NCBI GenBank assembly: GCA_044598425.1
Contig: CP172536.1
Span: forward strand, 682,001-746,000
Direction of reading: 5' to 3'
Source of the DNA: JAEVLT01 sp044598425
GTDB taxonomy: Bacteria > Bacillota > Bacilli > Bacillales > Cytobacillaceae
DNA: 64,000 nucleotides
Shown here: piece after piece, positions 1 through 8,467 of the stretch
Layout of the letters: every line of letters starts with the position of its first letter
How positions within the stretch are numbered: position 1 is the stretch's first letter
The notes under the pieces: model-generated
Told to the model about the DNA's origin: nothing
The model's input: the letters and a program-made list of their open reading frames with translations, nothing else
Databases searched by the model: none
Made by a program: the position numbers and the translations under genes

Positions 1-1108
1 TCGAAGCAGCCTTCAAAATGAATTCCTCCCGATCGAGCCCGTCTTTCACAATGATTTCGGTTACTTCAGGCTTCCCTTTCGTCAAGGTACCTGTTTTATC
101 AAAGGCGATTGCTTCCAAATGGCTTAAATTTTCTAAATGCACACCGCCTTTTACTAAAATACCGTGCCTGGCACCGCGTGAAATCGCGGATAAGGTCGCC
201 GGCATAATCGAGGCGACAAGGGCGCATGGTGAGGCAACGACCAATAAAATCATTGCCCGATAGAACGTTTCTGTCCAACTCCAACCGAGCAGGAAGTGGG
301 GGAGAAACATCAACAAAACAACGACGGCGAGCACGACTTTTACATATGTTCCTTCAAAACGTTCGATAAAGAGCTGAGATGGCGATTTTTCACTTTGCGC
401 GGACTGGACAAGCTCGATAATTTTGCTGAACAAGGTTTCAGTGCTTTTTTTGGTTACGTTTACTGTGATCGAACCGGACAAGTTGACAGTTCCGGCAAAA
501 ACATCATCGTCACTTTCTTTTGAAACGGGCATTGATTCGCCTGTAATTGCAGCCTCGTCAATGTTTGTATGTCCTTTTATGATGATCCCGTCAGCTGGAA
601 TCCGTTCACCTGGTTTCACTAGAATATGGTCGCCGGCAGTTAGTTCTGAGACCGGAACTCGTTGTTCCATCCCGTTGCTGATGAGCAGTGCTTCTTCCGG
701 CTGCAGTTCCATCAATGAAGAAATATCCTTATGACTTTTGTTCATTGTATAGGTTTCAAGGGCGCCGCTTAGCGAGAAGATAAAGATTAAAATGGCTCCC
801 TCCGCCCAGTAGCCGATAATCGCAGAGCCGATCGCTGCAAAAATCATCAGCATCTCGACGTTTAACTCTTTTGATTCGATCGTTGTCTCAATGCCTTCTT
901 TGGCCTTCGCAAATCCCCCAATAATAAAAGAAAGCAAAAACAAAATGATAGCGGGCTTGCTGAAATCAAATTTCTCAAGCAGCCAGCCACCCGCGATGAG
1001 AATGCCGCTTGTAATCGCAGCAATTAATTCGGCAAGCGGTTTGATCTTTTCCATAAACGTCACCGGCTGTGCCTTCTTTTTTGTTGACCCCTCTGTATGA
1101 CAACCCAT
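1..1108 (-). CDS. pfeT: P1B-type metal-transporting ATPase, PfeT/ZosA-like (3' end outside window)
   Basis: This is a membrane ATPase that exports a transition metal. About 369 codons are visible; the nucleotide-binding and C-terminal parts lie beyond the window edge. It has no N-terminal CXXC metal-binding domain and begins directly with membrane segments. Visible motifs are the actuator TGES (ITGESMPVS), the membrane metal-site motif SPC (VASPCALVAS) in place of the CPC of Cu/Cd/Zn pumps, and the phosphorylation site DKTGTLTKGKP. The SPC motif places it in the P1B-4 group with B. subtilis ZosA/PfeT, known there as a PerR-controlled Fe(II) exporter. The ATG at 1108 follows a GGAGGGG ribosome site. 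I saw no convincing PerR box upstream. Family call is firm; the iron substrate is inferred. Confidence 0.85.
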   Translation of the reverse strand, partial: MGCHTEGSTKKKAQPVTFMEKIKPLAELIAAITSGILIAGGWLLEKFDFSKPAIILFLLSFIIGGFAKAKEGIETTIESKELNVEMLMIFAAIGSAIIGYWAEGAILIFIFSLSGALETYTMNKSHKDISSLMELQPEEALLISNGMEQRVPVSELTAGDHILVKPGERIPADGIIIKGHTNIDEAAITGESMPVSKESDDDVFAGTVNLSGSITVNVTKKSTETLFSKIIELVQSAQSEKSPSQLFIERFEGTYVKVVLAVVVLLMFLPHFLLGWSWTETFYRAMILLVVASPCALVASIMPATLSAISRGARHGILVKGGVHLENLSHLEAIAFDKTGTLTKGKPEVTEIIVKDGLDREEFILKAAS

Positions 1109-1160
1109 TTAATCCCCTCCACAACTTTTTAATGAGAAAAAGAATCAAATTCACCATCCC

Positions 1161-1200
1161 TAAAAAAGACGAAAGCTGCCATCTGAACGATGACAGCAAA
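1161..1200 (-). terminator. Intrinsic terminator between yfkF and the metal ATPase
   Basis: Read on the minus strand, GCTGTCAT pairs with ATGGCAGC (one G-U) across a 7-base loop and is followed by TTTCGTCTTTTTT. It lies after the MFS gene and about 55 bases before the ATPase start, so it should separate the two transcription units or act as an attenuator. Confidence 0.6.
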
Positions 1201-1271
1201 AAAATGATCTATTTGATTTTTCATTTATCATACCATATTTTCATTCTTCGTGATACAGAAATGCTTTGCAT

Positions 1272-2447
1272 TTAGCGCCCATTTTCAGTGAAGGGCAGTT
1301 TTTTTGATTTGAAAAAGAAGAAAGTTAAGAAAACCAAAAGCAGCATCGTGCTAATGACATAAAAGAAACTTGATTTTTGAAAAAATTGGATAAATAAACC
1401 GCCGATGATCGGACCGCTTAAACTTCCGACGCTAAAAAAGATGCCACACAGCAAGTTTCCTGTCGGCAGCAACTTTTTCGGCATTAAATCGGACATATAG
1501 CTAATGCCAAGCGAAAAAGTGGAGCCGACAACCATTCCGGAAAAAAGAAACGATAAAAATAAACCGATTGAGGAATGCTCGAACAGGCTTGCTGCAGTAA
1601 AACTTAAAAACCCGAGAAAAAGAACGGTGATTAATACTTTTTTCCGTCCCCAGTAATCACTTAACATCCCTAAAGGAAGCTGGGTAATGATACTGCCAGC
1701 AGCAAATGCAGCCAGCACCATTGAAACATTGGAAACGTCAATTCCTTTCCTTAATGCGTAGACGGGAAAGCTGCCATTTAAAGAAGATTCTAAGAAACCA
1801 TACAAAAATGGCGGTAAAAAGGCGATCCAGCCATACTTCCATGCTTGCGAAAATCGGGCAATCGTTTCCCGGAACGAATTCATTTCCATTACTTGTTCCG
1901 GGAAGTCATTTTGCAGCAAGAGCAAGAAGAACCATCCTGCCAAGCACAGACTAGCTGAGATGATAAACGGCAGGGAAGGATTGAGATTGACGAGCGGGGT
2001 CATCAGTGGTCCCGCTGCAAACCCGATCCCGAAAAACAATCCATAAAGAGAAACATTTCGTCCGCGTTTATGAAGCGGGGACAAGGTGGTAATCCATGTC
2101 TGGGTGGCAAAATGAAGGGCGTGATCGCCAATTCCAATCAGGAGCCGCAGCGCAAACCAAAACCAAAAGGATGTCCAGAACGGAAACAAGGCGAGCGAAA
2201 CAAAGACCATTGCTCCGCCAAATAGGATCACGGGCTTATAGCCCCATTTTCTTAATGGTGATTCCATAAAGGGAGAGACCAATAAAATTCCAATGTAAAG
2301 GGCAGTTGCATTCAATCCGTTCAATGATGAAGAAATCCCGTTTTTTTCAAAAATAACGGCAATTAGCGGGAGAAGCATGCCTTGAGAGAGGCCGGAAATG
2401 GCAACGATACTGACTAAAACAGCGAAGCGGAAACGTGCATGATTCAT
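1272..2447 (-). CDS. yfkF: MFS transporter, YfkF-like
   Basis: This encodes a 391-residue, very hydrophobic protein with the pattern of a 12-segment major facilitator permease. A loop with basic residues after the second segment (SPFMESPLRKWGYKP) and a second, MFS-type repeat loop (GMLSDYWGRKKV) mark the two halves. The substrate cannot be read from the sequence; multidrug or metabolite efflux is typical of the family. It sits next to chaA, divergently, exactly as yfkF and yfkE do in B. subtilis. The start at 2447 is preferred over an upstream TTG because GAGGAT lies 8 bases before it and it gives the length of YfkF. Confidence 0.8.
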   Translation of the reverse strand: MNHARFRFAVLVSIVAISGLSQGMLLPLIAVIFEKNGISSSLNGLNATALYIGILLVSPFMESPLRKWGYKPVILFGGAMVFVSLALFPFWTSFWFWFALRLLIGIGDHALHFATQTWITTLSPLHKRGRNVSLYGLFFGIGFAAGPLMTPLVNLNPSLPFIISASLCLAGWFFLLLLQNDFPEQVMEMNSFRETIARFSQAWKYGWIAFLPPFLYGFLESSLNGSFPVYALRKGIDVSNVSMVLAAFAAGSIITQLPLGMLSDYWGRKKVLITVLFLGFLSFTAASLFEHSSIGLFLSFLFSGMVVGSTFSLGISYMSDLMPKKLLPTGNLLCGIFFSVGSLSGPIIGGLFIQFFQKSSFFYVISTMLLLVFLTFFFFKSKKLPFTENGR

Positions 2448-2631
2448 AGTAGTTATCCTCAAAAATTCACAATGTTTTCAAAATGATGGTAACGGGAAAA
2501 AGCATGAAATGCAAGGAAAAGTTTTGAGCGAAGCTTTGTATCTAAAATCAGAAGCAATTTATTGAAGGTATATGGATAGAATAGAATGGAAACCGATTGA
2601 ATGTAAAATTTTAAAAGGGTGGTGGAATTTA

Positions 2632-3690
2632 GTGGTAAATAGAATTTTTATGCTGATGACCTTTATTGGTGTGCCCTTATCCGTGATTGGAACATGGCTG
2701 CACTGGTCCAATATTTTGCTGTTTATTTTGTACTGTTTAACGATTATCGCTTTGGCCAGTTACATGGGAAGAGCAACAGAAAGCCTTGCGATTGTTTCCG
2801 GGCCGCGAATCGGCGGACTGCTGAATGCAACATTCGGAAATGCAGTCGAGTTAATTATTTCGATTTTTGCCTTAAAAGCGGGACTTGTCGGTGTTGTCTT
2901 GGCATCCCTAACCGGTTCTGTTCTCGGCAACTTGCTGCTTGTAGCCGGTCTTTCCTTTTTTATCGGCGGATTAAAGTTTAAACGTCAGGAATTTAACGTT
3001 TTCGATGCCCGGCATAACTCCGGTCTGTTAATGTTCGCTGTTATTGTAGCTTTTGTGATCCCGGAAGTTTTTTCTCTAAATTTACAAAATAGTGAAATAC
3101 TCTCATTAAGCATAGGGATTTCAATTGTTCTTATCATACTTTATCTTGCCGCTTTGTTCTTCAAGCTCGTTACCCATCGCGGTGTTTATCAGCATGAACC
3201 TGAGGATGAGACCAATGCAGATGAAAAGCCCGAGTGGGGAAAGGGGAAAGCGATTGCGATTTTAGCAGCTGCAACGATTGCGGTGGCCTATCTTTCCGAA
3301 AATCTTGTACATACGTTTGAATACGTTGCAGAATCCTTTGGCTGGTCTGAACTATTTATCGGTGTCATCATTGTTGCGATTGTTGGCAATGCCGCGGAAC
3401 ATGCATCGGCCGTTTTGATGGCTTTTAAAAATAAAATGGATATTGCTGTTGAAATTGCCATTGGGTCGACGCTTCAAATCGCGATGTTTGTCGCGCCCAT
3501 TCTTGTACTGGCCTCATTGTTCTTTGATACGGCTATGCCTTTGCTGTTTAGTTGGCAGGAACTCATAGCCATGGCTTCGTCAGTCCTGTTGATGGTTGTT
3601 ATTTCCAATGATGGCGAATCCAATTGGTTCGAAGGGTTAACCTTGATCGCCGCTTATTTTATTATGGGTCTGGGATTTTTCTTGCTGTGA
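2632..3690 (+). CDS. chaA: Ca2+/H+ antiporter ChaA (YfkE), CaCA family
   Basis: This is a cation/proton exchanger of the inner membrane of about 352 residues with ten or eleven membrane segments. The two inverted alpha-repeats are plain: GNAVELI in the N-terminal half (about residue 77) and GNAAEHA in the C-terminal half (about residue 257), whose glutamates bind calcium in the family. An acidic loop (HEPEDETNADEKPEW) separates the halves. Similarity to B. subtilis YfkE runs from end to end, and the neighbour yfkF is conserved. The GTG at 2632 follows AAAGGGTGG and gives the family N-terminus; a longer frame from 2572 would add 20 unconserved residues. Confidence 0.88.
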   Translation: MVNRIFMLMTFIGVPLSVIGTWLHWSNILLFILYCLTIIALASYMGRATESLAIVSGPRIGGLLNATFGNAVELIISIFALKAGLVGVVLASLTGSVLGNLLLVAGLSFFIGGLKFKRQEFNVFDARHNSGLLMFAVIVAFVIPEVFSLNLQNSEILSLSIGISIVLIILYLAALFFKLVTHRGVYQHEPEDETNADEKPEWGKGKAIAILAAATIAVAYLSENLVHTFEYVAESFGWSELFIGVIIVAIVGNAAEHASAVLMAFKNKMDIAVEIAIGSTLQIAMFVAPILVLASLFFDTAMPLLFSWQELIAMASSVLLMVVISNDGESNWFEGLTLIAAYFIMGLGFFLL

Positions 3691-3707
3691 TACGTATTAA
3701 ACAAACA

Positions 3708-3750
3708 AAGACTCTGTGCCAGAACTTGCGCAGAGTCTTCTTTTATTTTT
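3708..3750 (+). terminator. chaA terminator
   Basis: AAGACTCTGTGC pairs with GCGCAGAGTCTT (one wobble) and is followed by CTTTTATTTTT. It closes the chaA unit. The remaining bases up to 4060 hold no convincing gene on either strand. Confidence 0.75.
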
Positions 3751-4077
3751 CACTCAGTATAGGTACGAATTTTATCATGGGAAAAATCAATCGCTTTCTT
3801 GGGACCATCAATCACCGACCTTCATGTTTGTCTTTCATGCGAAAAACACGAATGCTGAATAAATCCCAACCTCCTTCTATTCATTCTTGAGCGTATTGAT
3901 TACATCCCCCCCTCTATTAAAAGGTTAAGTTTATTATAGGAAAAAGTAAATTTTTTGTAAAGGCTTGCAATGTTACAATTTGGTTACGTTTTATGGAGGA
4001 ATTTTTTTCTTTAATGGATAATATCGGGGAACTTCGAAAAAACTATTGACATGCCATATGCGAAAGGAGTCAACAAA

Positions 4078-4887
4078 GTGAAAAAACTTGCTTCTATCCT
4101 ACTCATGCTGTCATTAATGCTCTTAATTTTACCAGCCGCTTCTGCTGATAACGCATCGAAAAAAGTAGAACCGATGAAGTATCCAGTACCTTCTTCCGTT
4201 CGCAATATAACAAAAGAAAATACGTATCCAAATCCTACTCAAGATTTGCCACTCCTGCAGCCAAGCGACTTAACGAGAAAGTTAATTGAGACTTCAAAAA
4301 TCAAAATTGAGAATCCCGATTTAATTCGGATGTTAAACGAAACGACGATTAATAGTACGCCGTTTGCGCTTGGCTATCGGGCGATTGTTTACCTCGGACA
4401 ATGGCCATTGAATTATAAGTCCCTTGAAACATCGCCAAACTGGGAGTTTCAAAAAATCAACACGAATTATTTTGACAATCGAGGCAGTAAGGTTCCATAT
4501 CAAATCCATTATGTACAAGAAGCACAAAAAATTATCAAAGGCGGTTTAACAGCTAAAATTTCCAATGCTGAAGATGTAAAAAAAATGATGCTGCTCAAAG
4601 CAACGCAAAAAACGGAATTGCCTTTAGCTTTTGAAACGGTGATTGGCGGCGGTACGAAAAATGACCATGTTTATAACATTCCAGCCAATCGGCTCGGCTA
4701 TTTGTACGCCTACGCGCCGGCAGTCAATGAAAAAGGGAAAGTAACTTACGGAGAAGTTTACTTGATGTTAAAAGGAAGCAAAAAATTTATTGTGATTAAA
4801 AATGTTACATCCCAAGGAATTGGCGCATGGATCCCGGTTCAAGATTATGTTTCTTTCGGGTTCTTAGCGGCGGAACGGCCAAGATAA
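4078..4887 (+). CDS. yfkD: YfkD-family exported protein
   Basis: This 269-residue protein of unknown function begins with a classic Sec signal peptide: two lysines, a hydrophobic run, then LPAASA before a likely cleavage at about residue 25. The mature part has no cysteine, no lipobox and no catalytic motif that I recognise. It resembles B. subtilis YfkD along its length and occupies the same place, after chaA. The GTG at 4078 is chosen because AAAGGAGT lies 7 bases before it; an upstream ATG at 4051 would place nine extra residues before the signal peptide. Identity as YfkD is likely; its role is unknown. Confidence 0.8.
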   Translation: MKKLASILLMLSLMLLILPAASADNASKKVEPMKYPVPSSVRNITKENTYPNPTQDLPLLQPSDLTRKLIETSKIKIENPDLIRMLNETTINSTPFALGYRAIVYLGQWPLNYKSLETSPNWEFQKINTNYFDNRGSKVPYQIHYVQEAQKIIKGGLTAKISNAEDVKKMMLLKATQKTELPLAFETVIGGGTKNDHVYNIPANRLGYLYAYAPAVNEKGKVTYGEVYLMLKGSKKFIVIKNVTSQGIGAWIPVQDYVSFGFLAAERPR

Positions 4888-4941
4888 AGACTGTATTGTA
4901 TTTAGAAACGCCATTCGGTGATTCATATGTGGAAAAAATGC

Positions 4942-4972
4942 AGCTCCTGCTCATTTGAAGCAGGAGTTTTTT
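4942..4972 (+). terminator. yfkD terminator
   Basis: CTCCTGCT and AGCAGGAG form an 8-bp stem with a 7-base loop, directly followed by TTTTTTG. Confidence 0.8.
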
Positions 4973-5161
4973 GTTTATTTGCTCTGTTTATCGGGAAGTT
5001 ATCCTATATGGTGTGAAAGAAAATCCAAGTGAAATGAAAGAGCAAATGGTATCACAGTTTAGCCACACAGGCGGATGGTTCTGCAAATTCATCTGCAGGC
5101 TGCTCAGTCGCTGATACCACTTCCTCTTGTTCAAACAGTCAAAAACGGTAGCCAAAATAAG

Positions 5162-5200
5162 GAACTGCAGCGTTAGAATTGCGCTGTGGTTCTTTTTTTA
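5162..5200 (+). terminator. Second terminator, before the SE1561-like gene
   Basis: GAACTGCAGCG and CGCTGTGGTTC pair with two G-U wobbles and run into TTTTTTT. It closes a 190-base stretch (4973-5161) that has only a short open frame ending at 5116, so it suggests a small transcript of unknown nature there. Confidence 0.6.
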
Positions 5201-5317
5201 GATTTTTAAGAGATACAACTTAAGCGGATGCATTTTCCGGGAAAAATAAAGACATGCCATTGCCATGCAGACAAGAATTCGATAGGATTAAAGCGGTATG
5301 AGAAAGGAGTACAAACA

Positions 5318-5503
5318 GTGGGTACAGAAATTAACGACAAGAATAAACAAGTTGAATTTTTAAAACAGCGCTTGAATATGTTCCTTGAATTGCTTGATGC
5401 CATTGACCCAGAAGCAGCTGATCTAGATGATGTTGACAGAATGATTTCCATTGTCGATGAACTTGATTCGAAAATCCGTGAGTTCAAGCATCGCGATTTA
5501 TAA
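5318..5503 (+). CDS. Small SE1561-like protein
   Basis: This encodes a 61-residue acidic, helical protein with heptad-like leucine spacing (EFLKQRLNMFLELLDAID) and a D-rich middle (DLDDVDRM). It looks like the short Bacillales family named SE1561, whose function is unknown to me. The GTG at 5318 follows AGAAAGGAGT by 7 bases; a longer frame from 5228 would add an unrelated Cys/His-rich stretch and has no ribosome site. It lies just ahead of the fumarase with a weak hairpin-like spacer between them. Confidence 0.65.
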   Translation: MGTEINDKNKQVEFLKQRLNMFLELLDAIDPEAADLDDVDRMISIVDELDSKIREFKHRDL

Positions 5504-5695
5504 GAGCCTAACGAAAATCGGCTCTTTTTTCTTTTGAAAAGGATCAGAGCCGCACAAGAGTTTCAGGTAGGTAAAATGAAATCGATTGCAAGCAAAATCT
5601 TTTATTCAACTTTTGATAGGAGTATAATTAAATCCGAAAATAGTTGTAAAATTTTGAAGATGGCAATTTTGGACATAGGGGAGAGGGATACGAAA

Positions 5696-7237
5696 ATGAA
5701 TGTGGCAAAATTTGAAGAAAGCATGTACAAGCTAATTGTTGATACTTCGACAAAGCTACCAAAAGATGTGCGCCGAGCTGTAAAAGCCGCCAAAGAAAGG
5801 GAAAATGCCGGCACGAGAGCAGCGATGAGTCTGGCAACCATCACCAACAATATTAAAATGGCTGACGATAATGTTTCTCCGATCTGCCAGGATACAGGCA
5901 TGCCTACTTTTAAAATTAAAACGCCAGTAGGAGTTAACCAATTGGAGCTAAAAGAGGCGATCAAAAATGCGATTGTCCTTGCAACCAAAGAAGGTAAACT
6001 AAGACCAAACTCCGTTGACTCGTTAACTGGCGAAAATAGCGGGGATAATTTGGGCGGTGGCACACCGATCATTAAATTTGAACAATGGGAAAAAGATAAT
6101 ATTGAAGTCCGCCTCATTTTAAAAGGAGGAGGCTGTGAAAATAAAAACATCCAATACAGCCTTCCATGTGAGCTTGAAGGACTTGGCCGCGCCGGCCGCG
6201 ACCTTGACGGGATCCGCAAATGCATTTTGCACTCGGTTTATCAGGCTCAAGGCCAAGGCTGCAGCGCCGGTTTTATTGGCGTCGGCATCGGCGGTGACCG
6301 CACCGCCGGTTATGATTTGGCAAAAGAGCAGCTGTTCCGCTCCGTCGACGATGTGAATCCGAATGAAGACCTTCGCAAGCTGGAAGGATACATTATCGAT
6401 AAAGCGAATCAATTGGGGATTGGAACAATGGGTTTCGGCGGTGAAGCAACCCTTTTAGGCTGCAAAATTGGCGTGATGAACCGGATCCCTGCAAGCTTTT
6501 ATGTCTCAGTCGCCTACAATTGCTGGGCATTCCGCCGCTTAGGGGTGCATATTGATGCAGAGAGCGGTGAAATTCAGGAATGGATGTACCAGGAAGGCGA
6601 GGACACTGATTTTACGCAAAGTGATTCCGAAAAGCAAGCAGCAGCAGCTTCAGCTGAACAGGTCATCACCCTTCAGGCGCCAATCAGCGAACAACAAATT
6701 CGCTCGTTAAAAGTTGGCGATGTTGTTCAAATTAACGGCATGATGTACACAGGACGGGATGCGATCCACAAATATTTGATGGACCACGATGCACCTGTTG
6801 ATCTAAACGGCCAAATTGTTTATCACTGCGGCCCGGTTATGCTGAAGGATAAGGAAGGCAATTGGCATGTAAAAGCTGCCGGTCCGACTACCAGCATTCG
6901 TGAAGAACCGTACCAAGGCGATATTATGAAAAAATTCGGCATCCGCGCTGTCATCGGCAAAGGCGGCATGGGGCCAAAAACGCTCGCTGCCCTTCAGGAA
7001 CACGGCGGCGTCTACTTAAATGCCATCGGCGGCGCAGCGCAATACTACGCTGATTGCATCAAATCGGTTGAAGGCGTCGACTTGATGAACTTCGGTATCC
7101 CGGAAGCCATGTGGCACCTCAAAGTGGAAGGATTCACTGCTGTTGTAACGATGGATTCCCACGGCAACAGCCTGCATGCTGATGTTGACAAATCTTCCTT
7201 GGAAAAATTAGCCCAGTTCAAAGAGCGCGTTTTCTAA
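5696..7237 (+). CDS. Class I (Fe-S) fumarate hydratase
   Basis: This 513-residue enzyme reversibly hydrates fumarate to L-malate in the TCA cycle, using an oxygen-sensitive 4Fe-4S cluster. The alpha domain (about 1-280) carries the likely ligands C64 (SPICQDTG), C189 (GQGCSAG) and C256 (LLGCKIG), plus C147 (KGGGCEN). The beta domain (about 325-510) carries GKGGMGPKT, typical of the C-terminal class I fumarase/tartrate dehydratase fold. The two domains are fused in one chain. The ATG at 5696 follows GGGGAGAGG; the open frame extends 54 codons further upstream without conserved sequence. B. subtilis itself uses the unrelated class II FumC. The cysteine assignment is by motif, not alignment. Confidence 0.9.
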   Translation: MNVAKFEESMYKLIVDTSTKLPKDVRRAVKAAKERENAGTRAAMSLATITNNIKMADDNVSPICQDTGMPTFKIKTPVGVNQLELKEAIKNAIVLATKEGKLRPNSVDSLTGENSGDNLGGGTPIIKFEQWEKDNIEVRLILKGGGCENKNIQYSLPCELEGLGRAGRDLDGIRKCILHSVYQAQGQGCSAGFIGVGIGGDRTAGYDLAKEQLFRSVDDVNPNEDLRKLEGYIIDKANQLGIGTMGFGGEATLLGCKIGVMNRIPASFYVSVAYNCWAFRRLGVHIDAESGEIQEWMYQEGEDTDFTQSDSEKQAAAASAEQVITLQAPISEQQIRSLKVGDVVQINGMMYTGRDAIHKYLMDHDAPVDLNGQIVYHCGPVMLKDKEGNWHVKAAGPTTSIREEPYQGDIMKKFGIRAVIGKGGMGPKTLAALQEHGGVYLNAIGGAAQYYADCIKSVEGVDLMNFGIPEAMWHLKVEGFTAVVTMDSHGNSLHADVDKSSLEKLAQFKERVF

Positions 7238-7252
7238 TTCAATGTAGCAAAT

Positions 7253-7285
7253 GCCCCAATCGGCTCCCGGTTGGGGCCTTATTGC
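7253..7285 (+). terminator. Fumarase terminator
   Basis: GCCCCAATCG pairs with CGGTTGGGGC (one wobble); the T-run after it is weak (CTTATTG). The following stretch to about 7550 has no intact gene. A short frame containing ELREFLHLP, broken by a stop, may be coding debris. Confidence 0.55.
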
Positions 7286-7608
7286 GTTGAAATCGTAAGT
7301 TCCGGTTTGAACGCATCAAATTAATAAAGTTCCCTGCACTCAAAACCCGCTCACCCAAGTGAACCGCCACAATTCTTTTAAAATATATGTTAAAACTTCA
7401 GTCAACAATGCGGAACTGAGAGAATTTCTTCATCTTCCATCTACCAGAATAGCCACTTACTAGCTTTCCCATCTTCATCTTTCCTCAACAGGTGCAACAA
7501 AAGGAAAAGTGTACCATCAGCCGCCTTTAAAATAAAACCCTTTTTATTCCAATCATGTTTTCCCAATTTAGACAAACACTAAAAAAAACAAACCGAGGGG
7601 GAACATGG

Positions 7609-8379
7609 ATGAAGAAATTTTTGTATATTCTTCCACTGTTATTTTTCCTATTATCACAGACTGCGCACGCTGCTCTATCCAATCAGCCTATCCATTGGGG
7701 GTTCAAAAAAGGCGCTAATGGGCAGCAGGCCGAGGCCGGAGCCCAGCTTGACAATCTCCTGCAAAAATACGGCGGTTTTTACAAAGGAGATCCGAAATCC
7801 AAAACCTTGTACCTTACATTCGACAACGGCTACGAAAATGGCTATACCGTGAAAATTCTTGACGTCTTAAAAAAAGAAAAAGTGCCAGCAGCGTTTTTTG
7901 TCACTGGACATTATCTGAATTCGGCACCTGAGCTTGTACAGCGAATGGTCAAAGAAGGACATATTGTCGGCAACCATTCTTGGTATCATCCTGATTTAAC
8001 AACAAACAGCGATGCCGATATTCGCCAAGAGCTAGACACAGTTCGCGATCGCACGAAAGAGCTGACAGGGCAAAAAGAAATGAAATATGTCCGCCCGCCA
8101 AGAGGCGTGCTGAGCGAGAGAACGCTGAAAGTCGCAAAAGAGTTAGGATACACTCATGTCATGTGGTCACTTGCTTTCGTCGATTGGGATGTAAACCAGC
8201 AAAAAGGCTGGCAATATTCGTATGACAATATTATGAAACAAGTTCATCCGGGCGCGGTCATCCTGCTGCACACTATTTCAAAAGACAACGCAGATGCATT
8301 GGAGAAAGTCATTAAAGACTTAAAAAAGTATGGATACAAATTCAAAAGCCTTGATCATTTAGCAAAAACAATCGAGTAA
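7609..8379 (+). CDS. pdaA: Spore-cortex polysaccharide deacetylase PdaA
   Basis: This 256-residue exported enzyme has a signal peptide ending at TAHA and an NodB-type carbohydrate esterase 4 domain (about 60-250). It removes the acetyl group from N-acetylmuramic acid so that muramic delta-lactam can form in the spore cortex. Visible motifs are TFDNGYEN (motif 1), HSWYH (the H-x3-H metal pair within GNHSWYHPDL), RPPRG (motif 3) and ILLHT (motif 5). The DN in motif 1 is what PdaA has in place of the family DD. The ATG at 7609 follows a GAGGGGG ribosome site; the frame open to 7555 has none. The neighbour order (yfjP, yfjO) agrees with the B. subtilis locus. Confidence 0.88.
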   Translation: MKKFLYILPLLFFLLSQTAHAALSNQPIHWGFKKGANGQQAEAGAQLDNLLQKYGGFYKGDPKSKTLYLTFDNGYENGYTVKILDVLKKEKVPAAFFVTGHYLNSAPELVQRMVKEGHIVGNHSWYHPDLTTNSDADIRQELDTVRDRTKELTGQKEMKYVRPPRGVLSERTLKVAKELGYTHVMWSLAFVDWDVNQQKGWQYSYDNIMKQVHPGAVILLHTISKDNADALEKVIKDLKKYGYKFKSLDHLAKTIE

Positions 8380-8405
8380 ACCGAATTCCCTGGAGTTCGG
8401 TTTTT
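8379..8405 (+). terminator. pdaA terminator
   Basis: AACCGAA and TTCGGTT form a 7-bp stem with T-rich tail TTTTCC, starting at the pdaA stop codon. Confidence 0.75.
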
Positions 8406-8427
8406 CCTATTTTACTCGGGAACATGC

Positions 8428-8433
8428 TATAAT
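8428..8433 (+). promoter_or_regulatory. -10 element for the yfjP-yfjO unit
   Basis: A perfect TATAAT with upstream TGC lies 34 bases before the preferred yfjP start; the matching -35 is weak. Its position just after the pdaA terminator supports a separate transcript. Confidence 0.5.
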
Positions 8434-8467
8434 ACGGAAAAATGCGAAAAGGATGGGATCGCAAAAA

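Noticed and set aside
975..1199. A 74-codon minus-strand frame overlapping the start of the metal ATPase
   Set aside because: It passes through a terminator hairpin and overlaps the well-supported ATPase start in another frame.
5602..6225. A 207-codon minus-strand frame opposite the fumarase gene
   Set aside because: It is antisense to a clearly coding fumarase with all its motifs; long shadow frames are common there.
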